In this document: in pieces, positions 9,564 to 21,363 of the stretch
Numbering within the stretch: the stretch's first letter is position 1
Layout: every line of letters begins with the position of its first letter
From: Enterobacter mori
Lineage (GTDB): Bacteria > Pseudomonadota > Gammaproteobacteria > Enterobacterales > Enterobacteriaceae
Reading direction: 5' to 3'
DNA length: 64,000 bases
Assembly: GCF_025244905.1 (NCBI RefSeq)
Contig: NZ_CP104285.1
Span: 2,790,001 to 2,854,000, forward strand
The notes under the pieces: generated by a model
Seen by the model: only the letters and a program-made list of their open reading frames with translations
Told to the model about the DNA's origin: nothing
Databases searched by the model: none
Made by a program: the position numbers and the translations under genes

Positions 9564-9992
9564 TTACCACTCTCCAGAAGACGTCGCCGTTCCCTTGCCA
9601 CATTTTATTTTTGCTGTTCAAGATGTTAGCCCCGCTTAAGGTTCCTCTGAGGGGGTTATTGAGAATTTAGTTTACGGATATCGCTTCGACCACCTTCCCC
9701 TTTACACATAAGCCATATGTCTTATTGACTCCCTATTTTCATAAATAACAGGGAGTTAAATTGATTCAGGCGGCGATTTTGTTTGATCAGCAGAGAATAT
9801 ATCCATTAAAGTGTGATCTTAATCACAATATATCGTCGGCACATTCACAACAAATTTAATAAAACTTAAAAAGGAGTTGTATCCCCCTACGCTTTGCGTC
9901 AATTTATGGGCCGAATAATTTCCCGCTTCGTAATAAAAAATTTATATGTATCGACGCGGGCAACATCTGAAGCGCATAGAGGGTCCTTTTTC
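9564..9992. other. Divergent intergenic region between the Csu pilus operon and the symporter gene
   Basis: This 429-bp A+T-rich stretch holds the promoters of two divergent units and no convincing gene. It contains a perfect CRP palindrome (9812-9827) and a strong AAGGAG (9871-9876) that lies 28 bases before the nearest in-frame ATG (9906) of the symporter frame, too far to serve it. The frame 9906-9992 is open but does not resemble the start of DAACS proteins. Confidence 0.6.
9812..9827. promoter_or_regulatory. CRP-cAMP binding site upstream of the symporter gene
   Basis: TGTGATCTTAATCACA is a perfect TGTGA-N6-TCACA palindrome. A possible -10 (TTTAAT, 9855-9860) lies downstream towards the plus-strand symporter gene. 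Activation by CRP would suit a C4-dicarboxylate or amino-acid importer; an effect on the divergent pilus operon is also possible. Confidence 0.7.
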
Positions 9993-11258
9993 GTGGCAAG
10001 TGCAAACAAACTCACACTCTTCATCGTGATATTCATGCTGGCGGGTATTCTTTCAGGGGCAGCAATTCATGAATATGCATCTGCGGATGCCATCAAAGCC
10101 TGGTCGGATAATATTACCCTTCTGACCGATATTTTCCTCCGTCTGATCAAAATGGTGATCGCGCCCCTTGTCTTCAGCACGCTGACCGTTGGCATTATGA
10201 AGCTGGGCGAAACCTCCACCATTGGCCGCGTAGGCGGCAAAGCGATGGTGTGGTTTATCAGCTCATCCGTGCTCTCTATTCTGGTGGGGCTGTTTATCGT
10301 CACCCTCGAGCATCCCGGCAGCGGTCTGAACCTGACGGTTCCGACAGAAGCTGTGGATACCGGCCTGGCCGTCAGCGGCATGACGCTGAAAGCCTTCCTG
10401 TCGCACACCATTCCGACCAGTATCGCTGGGGCGATGTCGAACAATGAGATCCTGCAGATTGTGGTGTTCTCGATGTTCTTCGGCATTGCTGGCGCATCGC
10501 TGGGGCAGAAATTCAACGCGCCGCTGGTGGCCGCGCTGGATGTGGTTTCCCATATCATGCTGAAGGTCACGGGTTACGTGATGTACGTTGCTCCGCTGGC
10601 CATTTTCGCGGCGATCTCTTCCGTCATCGCCACGCAGGGTCTGGGCATTCTGCTGAACTACGCCTCCTTTATCGGCGGCTACTATGTGGCGATCCTGCTG
10701 ACCTGCATGGTGCTGCTGGCCGTGGGTTACATGGTGCTGAAAAAAGAGGTGTTTCGCCTGGTCAGCATGCTGAAAGATCCGGTCCTGGTGGCCTTTACCA
10801 CCAGCAGCTCTGAAGCCGCCTACCCTAAGACGCTGGAACAGCTGGAGCGTTTTGGCTGCTCGCGCAGTATTGCCTCTTTCGTCCTGCCGATCGGTTACTC
10901 CTTTAACCTGGTAGGCTCGATGGTGTACTGCTCTTTCGCTTCGATGTTTATCGCCCAGGCATACAACATTCACCTGAGCTTCTCGGAAGTGACGGTTCTG
11001 ATGCTGACCCTGATGCTGGCGTCAAAAGGCATTGCGGGCGTACCGCGCTCGTCGCTGGTGGTGCTGGCGGCAACGATCCCAAGCTTTAATATTCCGGTGG
11101 CCGGTATTCTGCTGCTGATGGGCATCGACCACTTCCTGGATATGGGCCGCTCGGCGATTAACGTTCTGGGGAACGGGATTGCGACGGCGATGCTGTCGCA
11201 GAATGAAGGTGCGCGGGAAGCGGAAGCAGAAGCTGAGCTGGTAAAGCAGGAAGCGTAA
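9993..11258 (+). CDS. Dicarboxylate/amino acid:cation symporter (DAACS family)
   Basis: This integral inner-membrane transporter has about eight membrane helices and two re-entrant loops. The serine-rich hairpin AFTTSSSEAAYP (HP1) and the later NVLGNGIATAML segment mark the glutamate/C4-dicarboxylate symporter family. The substrate is not evident. The usual N-x-D-G-T signature is replaced by NLVGS (in SFNLVGSMVYC), so cation coupling may differ. GTG 9993 (421 residues) is preferred because it starts at the family-like ASANKLTLFIVIFML with AGAGGG upstream; a TTG at 9894 or ATG at 9906 would add about 30 atypical residues. It stands alone between the Csu operon and a REP pair. Confidence 0.8.
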   Translation: MASANKLTLFIVIFMLAGILSGAAIHEYASADAIKAWSDNITLLTDIFLRLIKMVIAPLVFSTLTVGIMKLGETSTIGRVGGKAMVWFISSSVLSILVGLFIVTLEHPGSGLNLTVPTEAVDTGLAVSGMTLKAFLSHTIPTSIAGAMSNNEILQIVVFSMFFGIAGASLGQKFNAPLVAALDVVSHIMLKVTGYVMYVAPLAIFAAISSVIATQGLGILLNYASFIGGYYVAILLTCMVLLAVGYMVLKKEVFRLVSMLKDPVLVAFTTSSSEAAYPKTLEQLERFGCSRSIASFVLPIGYSFNLVGSMVYCSFASMFIAQAYNIHLSFSEVTVLMLTLMLASKGIAGVPRSSLVVLAATIPSFNIPVAGILLLMGIDHFLDMGRSAINVLGNGIATAMLSQNEGAREAEAEAELVKQEA

Positions 11259-11270
11259 TGGCATGAAAAA

Positions 11271-11348
11271 GCCGGGTGGCGGCTTCGCCTTACCCGGCCT
11301 ACAAATGGCTCGAACACGTAGGCCGGGTAAGCGTCAGCGCCACCCGGC
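11271..11348. repeat. REP pair (BIME) between the symporter gene and cheW
   Basis: Two inverted REP units of about 28 bp (11271-11298 and 11322-11348), each starting GCCGGGT and ending ACCCGGC, are separated by a 23-bp linker. The element lies between two convergent genes and may act as an mRNA stabiliser or terminator. Bases 11292-11304 (ACCCGGCCTACAA) are identical to the target read by the bridge RNA of the IS110 element at 53153-54340. Confidence 0.88.
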
Positions 11349-11354
11349 TTTGTT

Positions 11355-11858
11355 TTATGCTACATGGCTCGCGGCGATATCCAGCAGCGCCATCTCGTCG
11401 CTGTTCAGCAGCTTCTCAATGTTCACCAGAATCAGCATACGCTCGCCGAGCGCGCCCAGGCCGGTCAGGTATTCGGTCGACAGCGTGACCGCAAATTCCG
11501 GCGCAGGACGAATCTGGTCAGAAGTCAGGGAGAGCACGTCAGATACGCCATCCACCACGATACCCACCACGCGCTGTCCCAGGTTGAGGACGATCACCAC
11601 GGTGTTGTCGTTATACTCCACGTCGCCCTGGCTGAACTTCACGCGCAGATCGACGATAGGCACGATCACGCCGCGCAGGTTGGTCACGCCTTTGATAAAC
11701 GCAGGCGTGTTAGCGATGCGGGTAACCTGATCGTAACCACGAATTTCCTGCACTTTCAGGATATCGATGCCGTACTCCTCATCGCCCAAAGTGAATACCA
11801 GGAATTCCTGCCCTGATGGCTCGCCCGCCAGCTTCGTTACATTACTCATACCGGTCAT
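11355..11858 (-). CDS. cheW: Chemotaxis coupling protein CheW
   Basis: This 167-residue cytoplasmic adaptor links chemoreceptors to the kinase CheA in receptor arrays. The single CheW fold is almost identical to the E. coli protein, with [20 protein letters not shown] near the N-terminus and [15 protein letters not shown] in the middle. It is the last gene of motA-motB-cheA-cheW and lies 19 bp after cheA. In E. coli tar follows directly; here a REP pair, the symporter and the Csu operon intervene. Confidence 0.97.
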   Translation of the reverse strand: MTGMSNVTKLAGEPSGQEFLVFTLGDEEYGIDILKVQEIRGYDQVTRIANTPAFIKGVTNLRGVIVPIVDLRVKFSQGDVEYNDNTVVIVLNLGQRVVGIVVDGVSDVLSLTSDQIRPAPEFAVTLSTEYLTGLGALGERMLILVNIEKLLNSDEMALLDIAASHVA

Positions 11859-11877
11859 GTTTTTACCTTCTACTTAA

Positions 11878-13902
11878 TCAGGCGGCTGTGTACGCCACAC
11901 GTTGTTCACGATTTAATCCCTGAAGCGCCGACACATCGACGATCAGCGCCACGCTGCCATCACCCAGAATGGTCGCAGCAGAAATACCCGGCACTTTGCG
12001 GTAGTTGCTTTCGAGGTTCTTCACCACCACCTGGTGCTGACCAATTAGCTGATCGACCAGCAGCGCGTAGCGGCGACCGGCACTTTGCAGGATCACCACA
12101 ATGCCCTGCGTGGCTTCGGTTTTGGCGCCGTCCACTTCGAACACTTTCCACAACTCAACCAGCGGGAGATACTCGCCGCGCACTTCCAGCACGCGCTCGC
12201 CGCCCGCCAGCGGATGCAGATCTTCTTCACGCGGCTGCAGAGATTCCATCACCGCGTTCAGCGGCAGAATGAAGACTTCGTCCGCCACTTTGACTGACAT
12301 ACCGTCAAGGATCGCCAGCGTCAGCGGCAACAGGATGCGAATGGTGGTGCCAGAGCCCTGTTTAGACTGGATCTCAACGTGGCCGCCCATCTCCTGGATG
12401 TTACGTTTCACCACGTCCATGCCCACGCCGCGCCCGGACACGTCGGTCACCTGCTCGGCGGTTGAGAAGCCCGGCGCGAAGATCAGCATGCCCACTTCTT
12501 CGTCGGTCATGTTTTCGTTAACCGCCATGCCCTGCGAAATCGCCTTCGCGAGAATGCGCTCGCGGTTAAGACCCGCGCCGTCATCGGTCACTTCGATGCA
12601 GATGTTCCCGCCCTGATGCTCCGCGGAAAGAATCAGGTTTCCGACAGGTGATTTCCCCGCCGCCACGCGGTTTTCCGGCAACTCAATGCCGTGGTCGAGG
12701 CTGTTACGCACCAGGTGCGTTAACGGGTCAATGATGCGTTCAATCAGGCTTTTGTCCAGCTCGGTGGAGCTGCCCATCAGCGTCAGTTCAATCTGCTTAT
12801 TGAGCTTACTGGCCAGGTCGCGCACCAGGCGCGGGAAGCGGCTGAAGACGTATTCCATCGGCATCATACGGATGGACATCACCGATTCCTGCAGATCGCG
12901 GGCGTTACGTTGTAACTGACCCATGCTGGTGATGAGATCGCCGTGGGTCACCGGGTCCAGTTCGTTAGAACGTTGCGCCAGCATCGACTGGGTGATCACC
13001 AGCTCACCCACCAGGTTAATCAGCTGATCAACCTTCTCAACCGCCACGCGGATGCTGGTGGACTCGCTGGAGCGCGCGGCAGGTTTTTCACCGCGGGCCG
13101 GTGCAGCCGTATCTTTCGGCACGGCTTTCAATGCAGGCGTGGCCGTTACGACGGCAGGTGCGGCCGCTTCAGCGACCTCTTCCACTGCGACAGGGACGTC
13201 GACCGCCGCAGTTTCAGTTTCAAAGGCAATTTGGTCGGCTTCGATAACAAAGCACAGCACCGCCACAATATCGTCCTGACTGATACCGTCATCCAGCGTC
13301 GCGGCAAGGCTGTCTTTGCCTTTCACCACGTTGCTCAGTGTCGCCAGGTTACCCAGTTCTTCTTCGAGAAGGTTGACTTCGCTCTCTTTAAGACGGGACA
13401 ACACCACGCGCAGCTTCGCCGGATGGGCGGCAACGGGCGCAGCGTCCTGCGCGGCGATGGCATCAACAACGCTCAGCTTCGCCGCCGGTACGGCAGCGAC
13501 CACGTCACCTTTTGCTTCCAGCGCCAGCTGGCGCAGTGCATTGCAGATGTATTCAAAGCTGGCGGCATCAGGCTCTGCCGAACTTTTATAGGCGTCGAGC
13601 TGTTCCTGCATAATATCTTTGGTTTCCAAAAACAGGTTGATAATGTCGGTATTGAGCTGCATCTCACCGCGTCGTGCTTCATCCAGCAGGTTTTCCATTA
13701 AATGGGTCGTTTCCTGCAAAATGGTAAATCCAAAGGTCCCTGCACCACCTTTAATAGAATGCGCTGCACGGAAAATGGCATTGAGCTGCTCTGAATCCGG
13801 TGCTTCAGGCACCAGGTCCAGCAGGTGTTGCTCCATATCGGCCAACAGTTCATCGGCTTCATCAAAAAATGTCTGGTAAAAATCGCTAATATCCATGCTC
13901 AC
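11878..13902 (-). CDS. cheA: Chemotaxis histidine kinase CheA
   Basis: This 674-residue cytoplasmic kinase passes phosphate to CheY and CheB. P1 carries the phospho-accepting His48 in [14 protein letters not shown]. An Ala/Pro/Val-rich linker near 225-275 follows P2, and P3, the ATP-binding P4 ([33 protein letters not shown]) and the CheW-like P5 come next. Met98, the internal start that makes the short form CheA-S in E. coli, is conserved (DIMQEQLD). It follows motB by only 4 bp and precedes cheW. Confidence 0.97.
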   Translation of the reverse strand: MSMDISDFYQTFFDEADELLADMEQHLLDLVPEAPDSEQLNAIFRAAHSIKGGAGTFGFTILQETTHLMENLLDEARRGEMQLNTDIINLFLETKDIMQEQLDAYKSSAEPDAASFEYICNALRQLALEAKGDVVAAVPAAKLSVVDAIAAQDAAPVAAHPAKLRVVLSRLKESEVNLLEEELGNLATLSNVVKGKDSLAATLDDGISQDDIVAVLCFVIEADQIAFETETAAVDVPVAVEEVAEAAAPAVVTATPALKAVPKDTAAPARGEKPAARSSESTSIRVAVEKVDQLINLVGELVITQSMLAQRSNELDPVTHGDLITSMGQLQRNARDLQESVMSIRMMPMEYVFSRFPRLVRDLASKLNKQIELTLMGSSTELDKSLIERIIDPLTHLVRNSLDHGIELPENRVAAGKSPVGNLILSAEHQGGNICIEVTDDGAGLNRERILAKAISQGMAVNENMTDEEVGMLIFAPGFSTAEQVTDVSGRGVGMDVVKRNIQEMGGHVEIQSKQGSGTTIRILLPLTLAILDGMSVKVADEVFILPLNAVMESLQPREEDLHPLAGGERVLEVRGEYLPLVELWKVFEVDGAKTEATQGIVVILQSAGRRYALLVDQLIGQHQVVVKNLESNYRKVPGISAATILGDGSVALIVDVSALQGLNREQRVAYTAA

Positions 13903-13906
13903 GCTA

Positions 13907-14836
13907 TCACCTCGGATTGGCTGGTGGCGATGTTGGAACGGCAGCCGAAGGAACGGCCCCAGGCTGTTTTAAATCGTCCAGTGACTCATTCTGACTTTCG
14001 GCGTTTTCATGCAGGATGGCCTGCTCCGCCTGCTGGTTCAGCACTAAAAGACTGATACGACGGTTGATGGCGTCGTCCGGCCCGCGGTCGGTGACGCGCA
14101 TGGTTGCTGCCATGCCGACCACACGCAGAACCTTGCCATCATCAAGCCCACCCGCCACCAGCTCGCGACGCGAGGCGTTGGCACGATCGGCAGAAAGCTC
14201 CCAGTTGCTGTATCCCTTCTCACCGCTGGCGTACGGGAAATCATCCGTGTGGCCTGACAGGCTGATTCGGTTAGGAATGCCGTTCAGTACCGGGGCGATG
14301 GCGCGCAAAATATCGCGCATATACGGTTCCACTTCCGCACTCCCGGTTTTAAACATTGGGCGGTTCTGGCTATCGATAATCTGAATACGCAGCCCCTCCT
14401 GCACCAGGTCGATTTTCAGATGCGGACGCAGCGCGCGCAGCTTCGGGTCCGCTTCAATCAGCTGATCGAGATCGCCACGCAGTTTTTTCAGGCGCGCCTG
14501 TTCCATCCGTCTTTTCAGCTCGTCGATGTTCGGCTCTTTTTTCACTTCACCCTTCTGCTGGGTGTAATCATCGCCACCGCCGGGGATCGGGCTGTCGCTG
14601 TTGGAGATACGCTGCCCGCCCGTCACCGCCGTTGCCAGCGGCGTTCTGAAATATTCCGCAATCTGGATCAGCTCTTTCGGGCTGGAGATGGAGATCAGCC
14701 ACATCACCAGAAAGAACGCCATCATGGCAGTCATAAAGTCGGCGTAAGCAATTTTCCACGAGCCGTGGGAACCGTGTCCGTGCCCCTTATGCTTGCGCTT
14801 TTTTACGATGACGATCGGATGGGACTGGTTTTTCAT
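13907..14836 (-). CDS. motB: Flagellar motor stator protein MotB
   Basis: This 309-residue stator subunit anchors the motor to peptidoglycan. A basic His-rich cytoplasmic start precedes one membrane helix, which contains the proton-carrying aspartate in [19 protein letters not shown] (about Asp32). The periplasmic plug and an OmpA-like domain follow, with the peptidoglycan contact region [10 protein letters not shown] and [16 protein letters not shown]. The start overlaps the motA stop as ATGA, so the two stator proteins are made together. Confidence 0.96.
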   Translation of the reverse strand: MKNQSHPIVIVKKRKHKGHGHGSHGSWKIAYADFMTAMMAFFLVMWLISISSPKELIQIAEYFRTPLATAVTGGQRISNSDSPIPGGGDDYTQQKGEVKKEPNIDELKRRMEQARLKKLRGDLDQLIEADPKLRALRPHLKIDLVQEGLRIQIIDSQNRPMFKTGSAEVEPYMRDILRAIAPVLNGIPNRISLSGHTDDFPYASGEKGYSNWELSADRANASRRELVAGGLDDGKVLRVVGMAATMRVTDRGPDDAINRRISLLVLNQQAEQAILHENAESQNESLDDLKQPGAVPSAAVPTSPPANPR

Positions 14837-15720
14837 GCGTCCTCAGTTGTCGTCTGTTGGTTTGGATTTTTCACCGCACGCACGTGTTCTTCAAGCTCGA
14901 TAAACGACGGACGCTCGCTGGAGTACAGCGTCTTACGGCCAAATTCGACGGCGATCGGTGGTGCGTAACCGTTAAGGTTGGAGAGCAGCGTAATCTTCAC
15001 GCACTGCATCATTTTGGTGGTTTCCGCGCTCTTTTGACGCAGCACGCTCGCCAGCGGAGAGATGAAACCGTACGCCAGTAAGATACCGAGGAAGGTACCG
15101 ACCATCGCGTGGGCAATCAGCGCACCTAACTCAGCCGCAGGACGATCCGCCGAGGCCAGCGCGTGCACCACCCCCATCACCGCCGCAACGATACCAAACG
15201 CCGGAAGCGAGTCGCCCACCAGCGCCAGGCTGTTTGCTGGCACTTCAGATTCGCTTTCGTGGGTTTCGATCTCTTCATCCATCAGCGCTTCAATTTCGAA
15301 GGTGTTCATGTTGCCGCTGATGATGAGGCGCAGGTAATCGACGATAAAATCCAGCATCATCGCGTCAGCCAGGATACGTGGATAGCTGGCGAAGATTTCG
15401 CTCTCTTTCGGGTTTTCGATGTCACGCTCCAGCGAGAACATGCCCTGCTGACGGGACTTCGCCATCAGGCGATAGAGCAGCGCCAGCAGATCCATATACA
15501 TGCTTTTGGTGTATTTCGAGCGACGGAACAGCAACGGAATCGCTTTCAGCGTGCCCTTGATCGATTTACCGTTATTACCAACGATAAAAGCCCCTACCCC
15601 TGCACCGCCGATGATAATAAGTTCAGCCGGTTGATAGAGTGCTCCAAGGTGCCCGCCGGTCATCATGTAACCGCCGAAAACTGTACCGAGAACTACCAGG
15701 TAACCTAATAAGATAAGCAC
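14833..15720 (-). CDS. motA: Flagellar motor stator protein MotA
   Basis: This 295-residue inner-membrane proton-channel subunit has four membrane helices (about residues 1-25, 30-50, 170-195 and 200-225) and a large cytoplasmic loop with the charged residues that contact the rotor protein FliG. It is the full length of E. coli MotA and the first gene of motA-motB-cheA-cheW. A terminator-like hairpin separates it from flhC, so it needs its own promoter in the 123-bp gap. I could not find a canonical sigma-28 site there. Confidence 0.96.
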   Translation of the reverse strand: MLILLGYLVVLGTVFGGYMMTGGHLGALYQPAELIIIGGAGVGAFIVGNNGKSIKGTLKAIPLLFRRSKYTKSMYMDLLALLYRLMAKSRQQGMFSLERDIENPKESEIFASYPRILADAMMLDFIVDYLRLIISGNMNTFEIEALMDEEIETHESESEVPANSLALVGDSLPAFGIVAAVMGVVHALASADRPAAELGALIAHAMVGTFLGILLAYGFISPLASVLRQKSAETTKMMQCVKITLLSNLNGYAPPIAVEFGRKTLYSSERPSFIELEEHVRAVKNPNQQTTTEDA

Positions 15721-15787
15721 GACATCATCCTTCCGCTAGTGACTAAGGCAGGACGTTCATTTCGACAGCGTTACCGAAATGCGGGGT

Positions 15788-15820
15788 AAAAAAAAGCAGC
15801 GGTAATTGCTTACCGCTGCT
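15788..15820 (-). terminator. Rho-independent terminator after flhDC
   Basis: On the minus strand an 11-bp perfect stem AGCAGCGGTAA with a 4-base loop is followed by a run of seven T. It ends the flhDC transcript just before motA. Confidence 0.85.
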
Positions 15821-15843
15821 GGAATCTTGCCCACACGTTCGGG

Positions 15844-16422
15844 TTAAACAGCTTGTTCGATCTGTTCATCCAGCAGTTGTGGAATAATATCGGCAGCATC
15901 CCGGGAAAGTTTACGTCTTTTTACGGCACGGGATGGAGGCTGGCATAAACTACAGGCGAAGCTGCCAGCAGGCTGATGAGCATGGGTAATAAAATTGCCA
16001 TCGCAGCAGTTGCAGCGAGACAGTTCAAGCATTCCGCTTTCAACAAAACGCACCAGCGTCCATGCGCGGGTCAGTGCCAGCAGGGGTCCATCTTCCTGCT
16101 GAGGGCATTGTTCAAGGTAAAGTTTATACGCTTTGATCACGGCATCGACGCCGCTACACAAACCGGTTTTCAGAAGGTACTGCCAGGCGTTACAGAACAT
16201 CGACGCATGGATGTTCTGCTCCCAGGTCATAAACCAGTCCGTTGAGAACGGCAGCATTCCTTTAGGCGGTGGACTACCACGTAATTCTTTATACAGTTTG
16301 ATGAGACGACCACGGCTCAGCTGAGTCTCGCTTTCCAGCATTTGTAAACGAGCACCCAGCGTAATCAGCTCCATTGCCAGCTGTATATCACGCGCTTCCT
16401 GAACAATGCTTTTCTCGCTCAT
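15844..16422 (-). CDS. flhC: Flagellar master regulator subunit FlhC
   Basis: FlhC joins FlhD in the FlhD4C2 activator of class 2 flagellar promoters. The 192-residue protein is the E. coli length and keeps the four zinc cysteines in SRCNCCDG and FACSLCQPP. It starts 2 bp after the flhD stop, so the two subunits are co-translated. Likely targets within this window are fliE, fliF, fliL, fliA and perhaps yecR. Confidence 0.97.
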   Translation of the reverse strand: MSEKSIVQEARDIQLAMELITLGARLQMLESETQLSRGRLIKLYKELRGSPPPKGMLPFSTDWFMTWEQNIHASMFCNAWQYLLKTGLCSGVDAVIKAYKLYLEQCPQQEDGPLLALTRAWTLVRFVESGMLELSRCNCCDGNFITHAHQPAGSFACSLCQPPSRAVKRRKLSRDAADIIPQLLDEQIEQAV

Positions 16423-16424
16423 TT

Positions 16425-16775
16425 TTATGCCCTTTTCTTACGGGCAACGTCATCAGGCTGGCTGATTTCGCTGAGCAATCGTGTGGAGAGAAGAATACCG
16501 GTATGGACCTGTTGAAGATCGTCAACGCGGGATTCCTGGGTCAGACGCGTGATTGTCTGCGGATTATCAAAGCGGAACTGGCAAACGAGTTGATTCGTTT
16601 CTGCCAGCTTGACCATTTGCGGGAGCGTTAATCCACCCAACATGGTTGCCATCTCTTCGTTAATACCCAGACGAAACATCGCGGACGCTTTGTCCTGACT
16701 AATCAAACGCTGCGCGAGCAGTAAATATGACAAATTGATGTCATAGATATGTTTTAGCAACTCGGATGTATGCAT
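16425..16775 (-). CDS. flhD: Flagellar master regulator subunit FlhD
   Basis: This 116-residue all-helical subunit of the FlhD4C2 activator begins [20 protein letters not shown] and is nearly identical to E. coli FlhD. ATG 16775 has GGGATGGGA placed well upstream; ATG 16784 gives a 119-residue form also used in some annotations. The frame extends much further upstream but that part encodes no FlhD sequence. The gene heads flhDC and has a long untranslated leader of about 230 nt if the predicted promoter is right. Confidence 0.95.
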   Translation of the reverse strand: MHTSELLKHIYDINLSYLLLAQRLISQDKASAMFRLGINEEMATMLGGLTLPQMVKLAETNQLVCQFRFDNPQTITRLTQESRVDDLQQVHTGILLSTRLLSEISQPDDVARKKRA

Positions 16776-17569
16776 TGTTCCCATCCCGAATAACCAACTA
16801 TTATTTTTATGCGGAAAGACCGCACCCCGTGATGTCGCCGGGAAATCACCCGGTATAAAAAAGAAAAGGCTAAATGCATAGTTGAATTTAGGTTTGTATT
16901 CAGCAAAACGTACAACAGCTGAAACGCAGCTGCGCCTCATATCGTTTTATCATTTCTTACAAATAACTAAGATTTTTCCTAATTCGACGCAAACTCTACT
17001 CGTCAGTTTTGACACATACAATGCAGCCATCCTCAAATTTAAAAAAAATGTGATCTACGTCACACAATTTAAGTGAATATTCTCCATAAATCCATCAGTA
17101 TGACTTGTAATTTGGTCAATATTTAACCAAACAAGACTGTTTTATATTCTTGAAGAGCGAATACTCATGCAGGCGTATGAACAGATATGGCATAGCAATT
17201 GCTTTTTCTGCTTATATTGACTACGCCAATCATTCACATCGCGTACATCGGGCAGTCACACTTCAATTACTTAATAAAAACATACGGTTACGAAAGAAGG
17301 ACATAAAATTCATTTCACTGCGTGATCATTCAAATTGTGTTTATAACAGGTTAAAACGATTTAACGCGACTGACTTAAAAAAGTGTGATTTACGTTAAGT
17401 TGTTAATTTTTTTCATTTAGACACAGTTTGCAATTATTCTTCTTATAAGAATAATTAATGAATAATTATGATAAGCTTCACACTAATGACTTATTCACCC
17501 CTTGCGGAAGTCTTGAAATCGGGGTAAAGCTGAAGAAACCTTGTTGTTCAGACATCAAAGGAGCGCGTG
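16776..17569. other. flhDC promoter/leader and uspC upstream region
   Basis: This 794-bp A+T-rich region lies between divergent flhD and uspC. It holds a perfect CRP site (17049-17064) and, on the minus strand, a -10 (TTGTAT, 17016-17021) followed by GTGTCAAAACTGACGAGTA, which resembles the E. coli flhDC start region. The inferred start near 17009 leaves a leader of about 230 nt for post-transcriptional control. A weaker CRP-like half site (TGTGATTTACGTTAAG) lies near 17383-17398 on the uspC side. Small open frames here show no gene-like features. Confidence 0.7.
17049..17064. promoter_or_regulatory. CRP-cAMP site of the flhDC promoter
   Basis: TGTGATCTACGTCACA is a perfect CRP palindrome upstream of the predicted flhDC -10. 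CRP activation of flhDC is established in E. coli, and the surrounding bases resemble that promoter. Confidence 0.85.
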
Positions 17570-17995
17570 ATGAGTTACACCCATCTTCTTGTTTCTGTTG
17601 CGGTTTCTCCGGAAAGTCATCAGCTCGTCGCCCGTGCCGTTTCTATCGCCAGACCCACCAATGCCCGCATCAGCCTGATCACACTGACAGCCGAACCCGA
17701 AATGTACAATCAACTGGCTGCCCCCATGCTGGAGGATATTCGTGAGGTTTTGCAGGAAGAAACACAGCAGTTTCTGCGAGAACTGGTAGAAAAGGCAAAA
17801 TATCCGGTTCACCAGACCATTATTGCCACCGGGGAATTAAACGAACATATTCTTAGCCTGTGCCAAAAGCAGAATATTGATTTGGTGATCTGCGGTAATC
17901 ATAACCAAAGTTTTTTTTCTCGTGCGGCATGTTCGGCGAAATCGATTGTCGCCTCAAGCCAGGTGGATGTGTTGTTGGTTCCTCTCGGGGGCTAA
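17570..17995 (+). CDS. uspC: Universal stress protein UspC
   Basis: This 141-residue UspA-fold cytoplasmic protein begins MSYTHLLVSVAVSPESHQLV and carries the nucleotide-binding-type segment VICGNHNQSFFSRAACSAKS near 109-128. Position between flhDC and otsA matches E. coli uspC (yecG). ATG 17570 is preferred to the GTG one codon earlier because AAAGGAG lies 6 bases before it. UspC is linked to stress survival and motility or adhesion in E. coli; the precise role here is inferred. Confidence 0.92.
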   Translation: MSYTHLLVSVAVSPESHQLVARAVSIARPTNARISLITLTAEPEMYNQLAAPMLEDIREVLQEETQQFLRELVEKAKYPVHQTIIATGELNEHILSLCQKQNIDLVICGNHNQSFFSRAACSAKSIVASSQVDVLLVPLGG

Positions 17996-18008
17996 TAAAG
18001 CCCCCGAG
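17984..18008. terminator. Hairpin between convergent uspC and otsA
   Basis: A 9-bp perfect G+C-rich stem (CTCGGGGGC) with a 7-base loop includes the uspC stop codon. Neither side has a run of T, so it is a weak or factor-dependent terminator for the two convergent genes. Confidence 0.55.
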
Positions 18009-18013
18009 GAATA

Positions 18014-20324
<2,311 letters not shown>

Positions 20325-20368
20325 TCAACTATGGTTATTAGTTGACCAATAAAAAGCGCGGGAAGGCG

Positions 20369-21352
20369 TTAAAGGGTACGCTTCGCTTTTTGCTTGTAAC
20401 GGTCGAAAATCACGGCTGCGAGCAGGATCAGACCACGCACCACGTACTGTGAGAACGGCGAAATATTCAGCAGGTTCATGGCGTTCTCCACCGTCCCCAA
20501 AATCAGGATACCGGCCACCACATATGAGATTTTTCCGATGCCGCCTTTCAGGGAAACGCCCCCTAAAACGCAGGCTGAGATGACGATCAGCTCATAACCA
20601 ATGGAGGTCATCGGCTGGCCGCTGGTCATGCGCGACGCCAGAATGATCCCTGCGGCTGCGGAGACCAGCCCGGAGAGCACAAAGATAATGATCTTGGTGC
20701 GCACCACCGGAACCCCCGCCAGACGCGCCGCCTCTTCATTCCCGCCAATCGCCAGGGTGTTACGGCCAAACGTGGTGCGGTTAAGCAGGAAGCCAAACAG
20801 GATCAGGCACGCGACCGTCAGCCAGATTGGCGCGGGCAGACCCAGCCAGTTGGCATAGCCCAGGGTAAAGAAGCGCTCGTCTTCGATCCCCACGGCTTTC
20901 CCGTCGGAGATGATATAGGCCAGACCGCGCACAATTTGCATGGTCGCAAGCGTCGTGATCAGGGCGTTAATCTTCAGGCGGGCAATCACAAACCCGTTCA
21001 CCAGGCCACTCAGCACGCCGAGCATCAACCCTGCAAAGACGCCAATCCACAGGCTCTCGGTCATGTTGATGACGACTGCCGTGGTCACGCCTGCGCAGGC
21101 GATGACCGAGGCCACCGACAGGTCAAAATCGCCCGACGCCAGGCAGAACAGCATGCCGCAGGCCACCATGCCGGACATGGAGATTGCCAGCCCCAGCCCC
21201 TTCATATTAATGAAGGTGGCAAAGTTCGGCACAAAAATCGCGCAGGCGAGGAACAGCGCGGCAAAGACGACCAGCATACCGTACTGGTCCCAGATGCGGC
21301 CAAAACTGAAGGCCGACTTCGGCGCTCCGGATGTAGTTACAGAGGACATCAT
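20369..21352 (-). CDS. araH: L-arabinose ABC transporter permease AraH
   Basis: This 327-residue inner-membrane permease has about nine hydrophobic segments and the family loop GGNEEAARLAGVPVVRTKI that contacts the ATPase. It forms the channel of the AraFGH high-affinity L-arabinose importer. It lies 11 bp after araG. Tandem ATG codons (21352 and 21349) make the start uncertain by one residue. Confidence 0.95.
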   Translation of the reverse strand: MMSSVTTSGAPKSAFSFGRIWDQYGMLVVFAALFLACAIFVPNFATFINMKGLGLAISMSGMVACGMLFCLASGDFDLSVASVIACAGVTTAVVINMTESLWIGVFAGLMLGVLSGLVNGFVIARLKINALITTLATMQIVRGLAYIISDGKAVGIEDERFFTLGYANWLGLPAPIWLTVACLILFGFLLNRTTFGRNTLAIGGNEEAARLAGVPVVRTKIIIFVLSGLVSAAAGIILASRMTSGQPMTSIGYELIVISACVLGGVSLKGGIGKISYVVAGILILGTVENAMNLLNISPFSQYVVRGLILLAAVIFDRYKQKAKRTL

Positions 21353-21363
21353 TGACTCCTTAC

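Noticed and set aside
4336..11348. Recent horizontal transfer of the Csu operon
   Set aside because: Codon use and G+C content look like the neighbours and no mobile-element remnants flank it; an old insertion or loss in E. coli is equally likely.
15721..15843. Sigma-28 promoter for motA
   Set aside because: The gap has no TAAA-N15-CGATAA match with proper spacing; the best -10-like sequence (TTCGGTAAC) lacks a -35.
17150..17398. 82-codon open frame between flhD and uspC
   Set aside because: It lies in the A+T-rich regulatory region, has no good ribosome site and encodes no recognisable protein.
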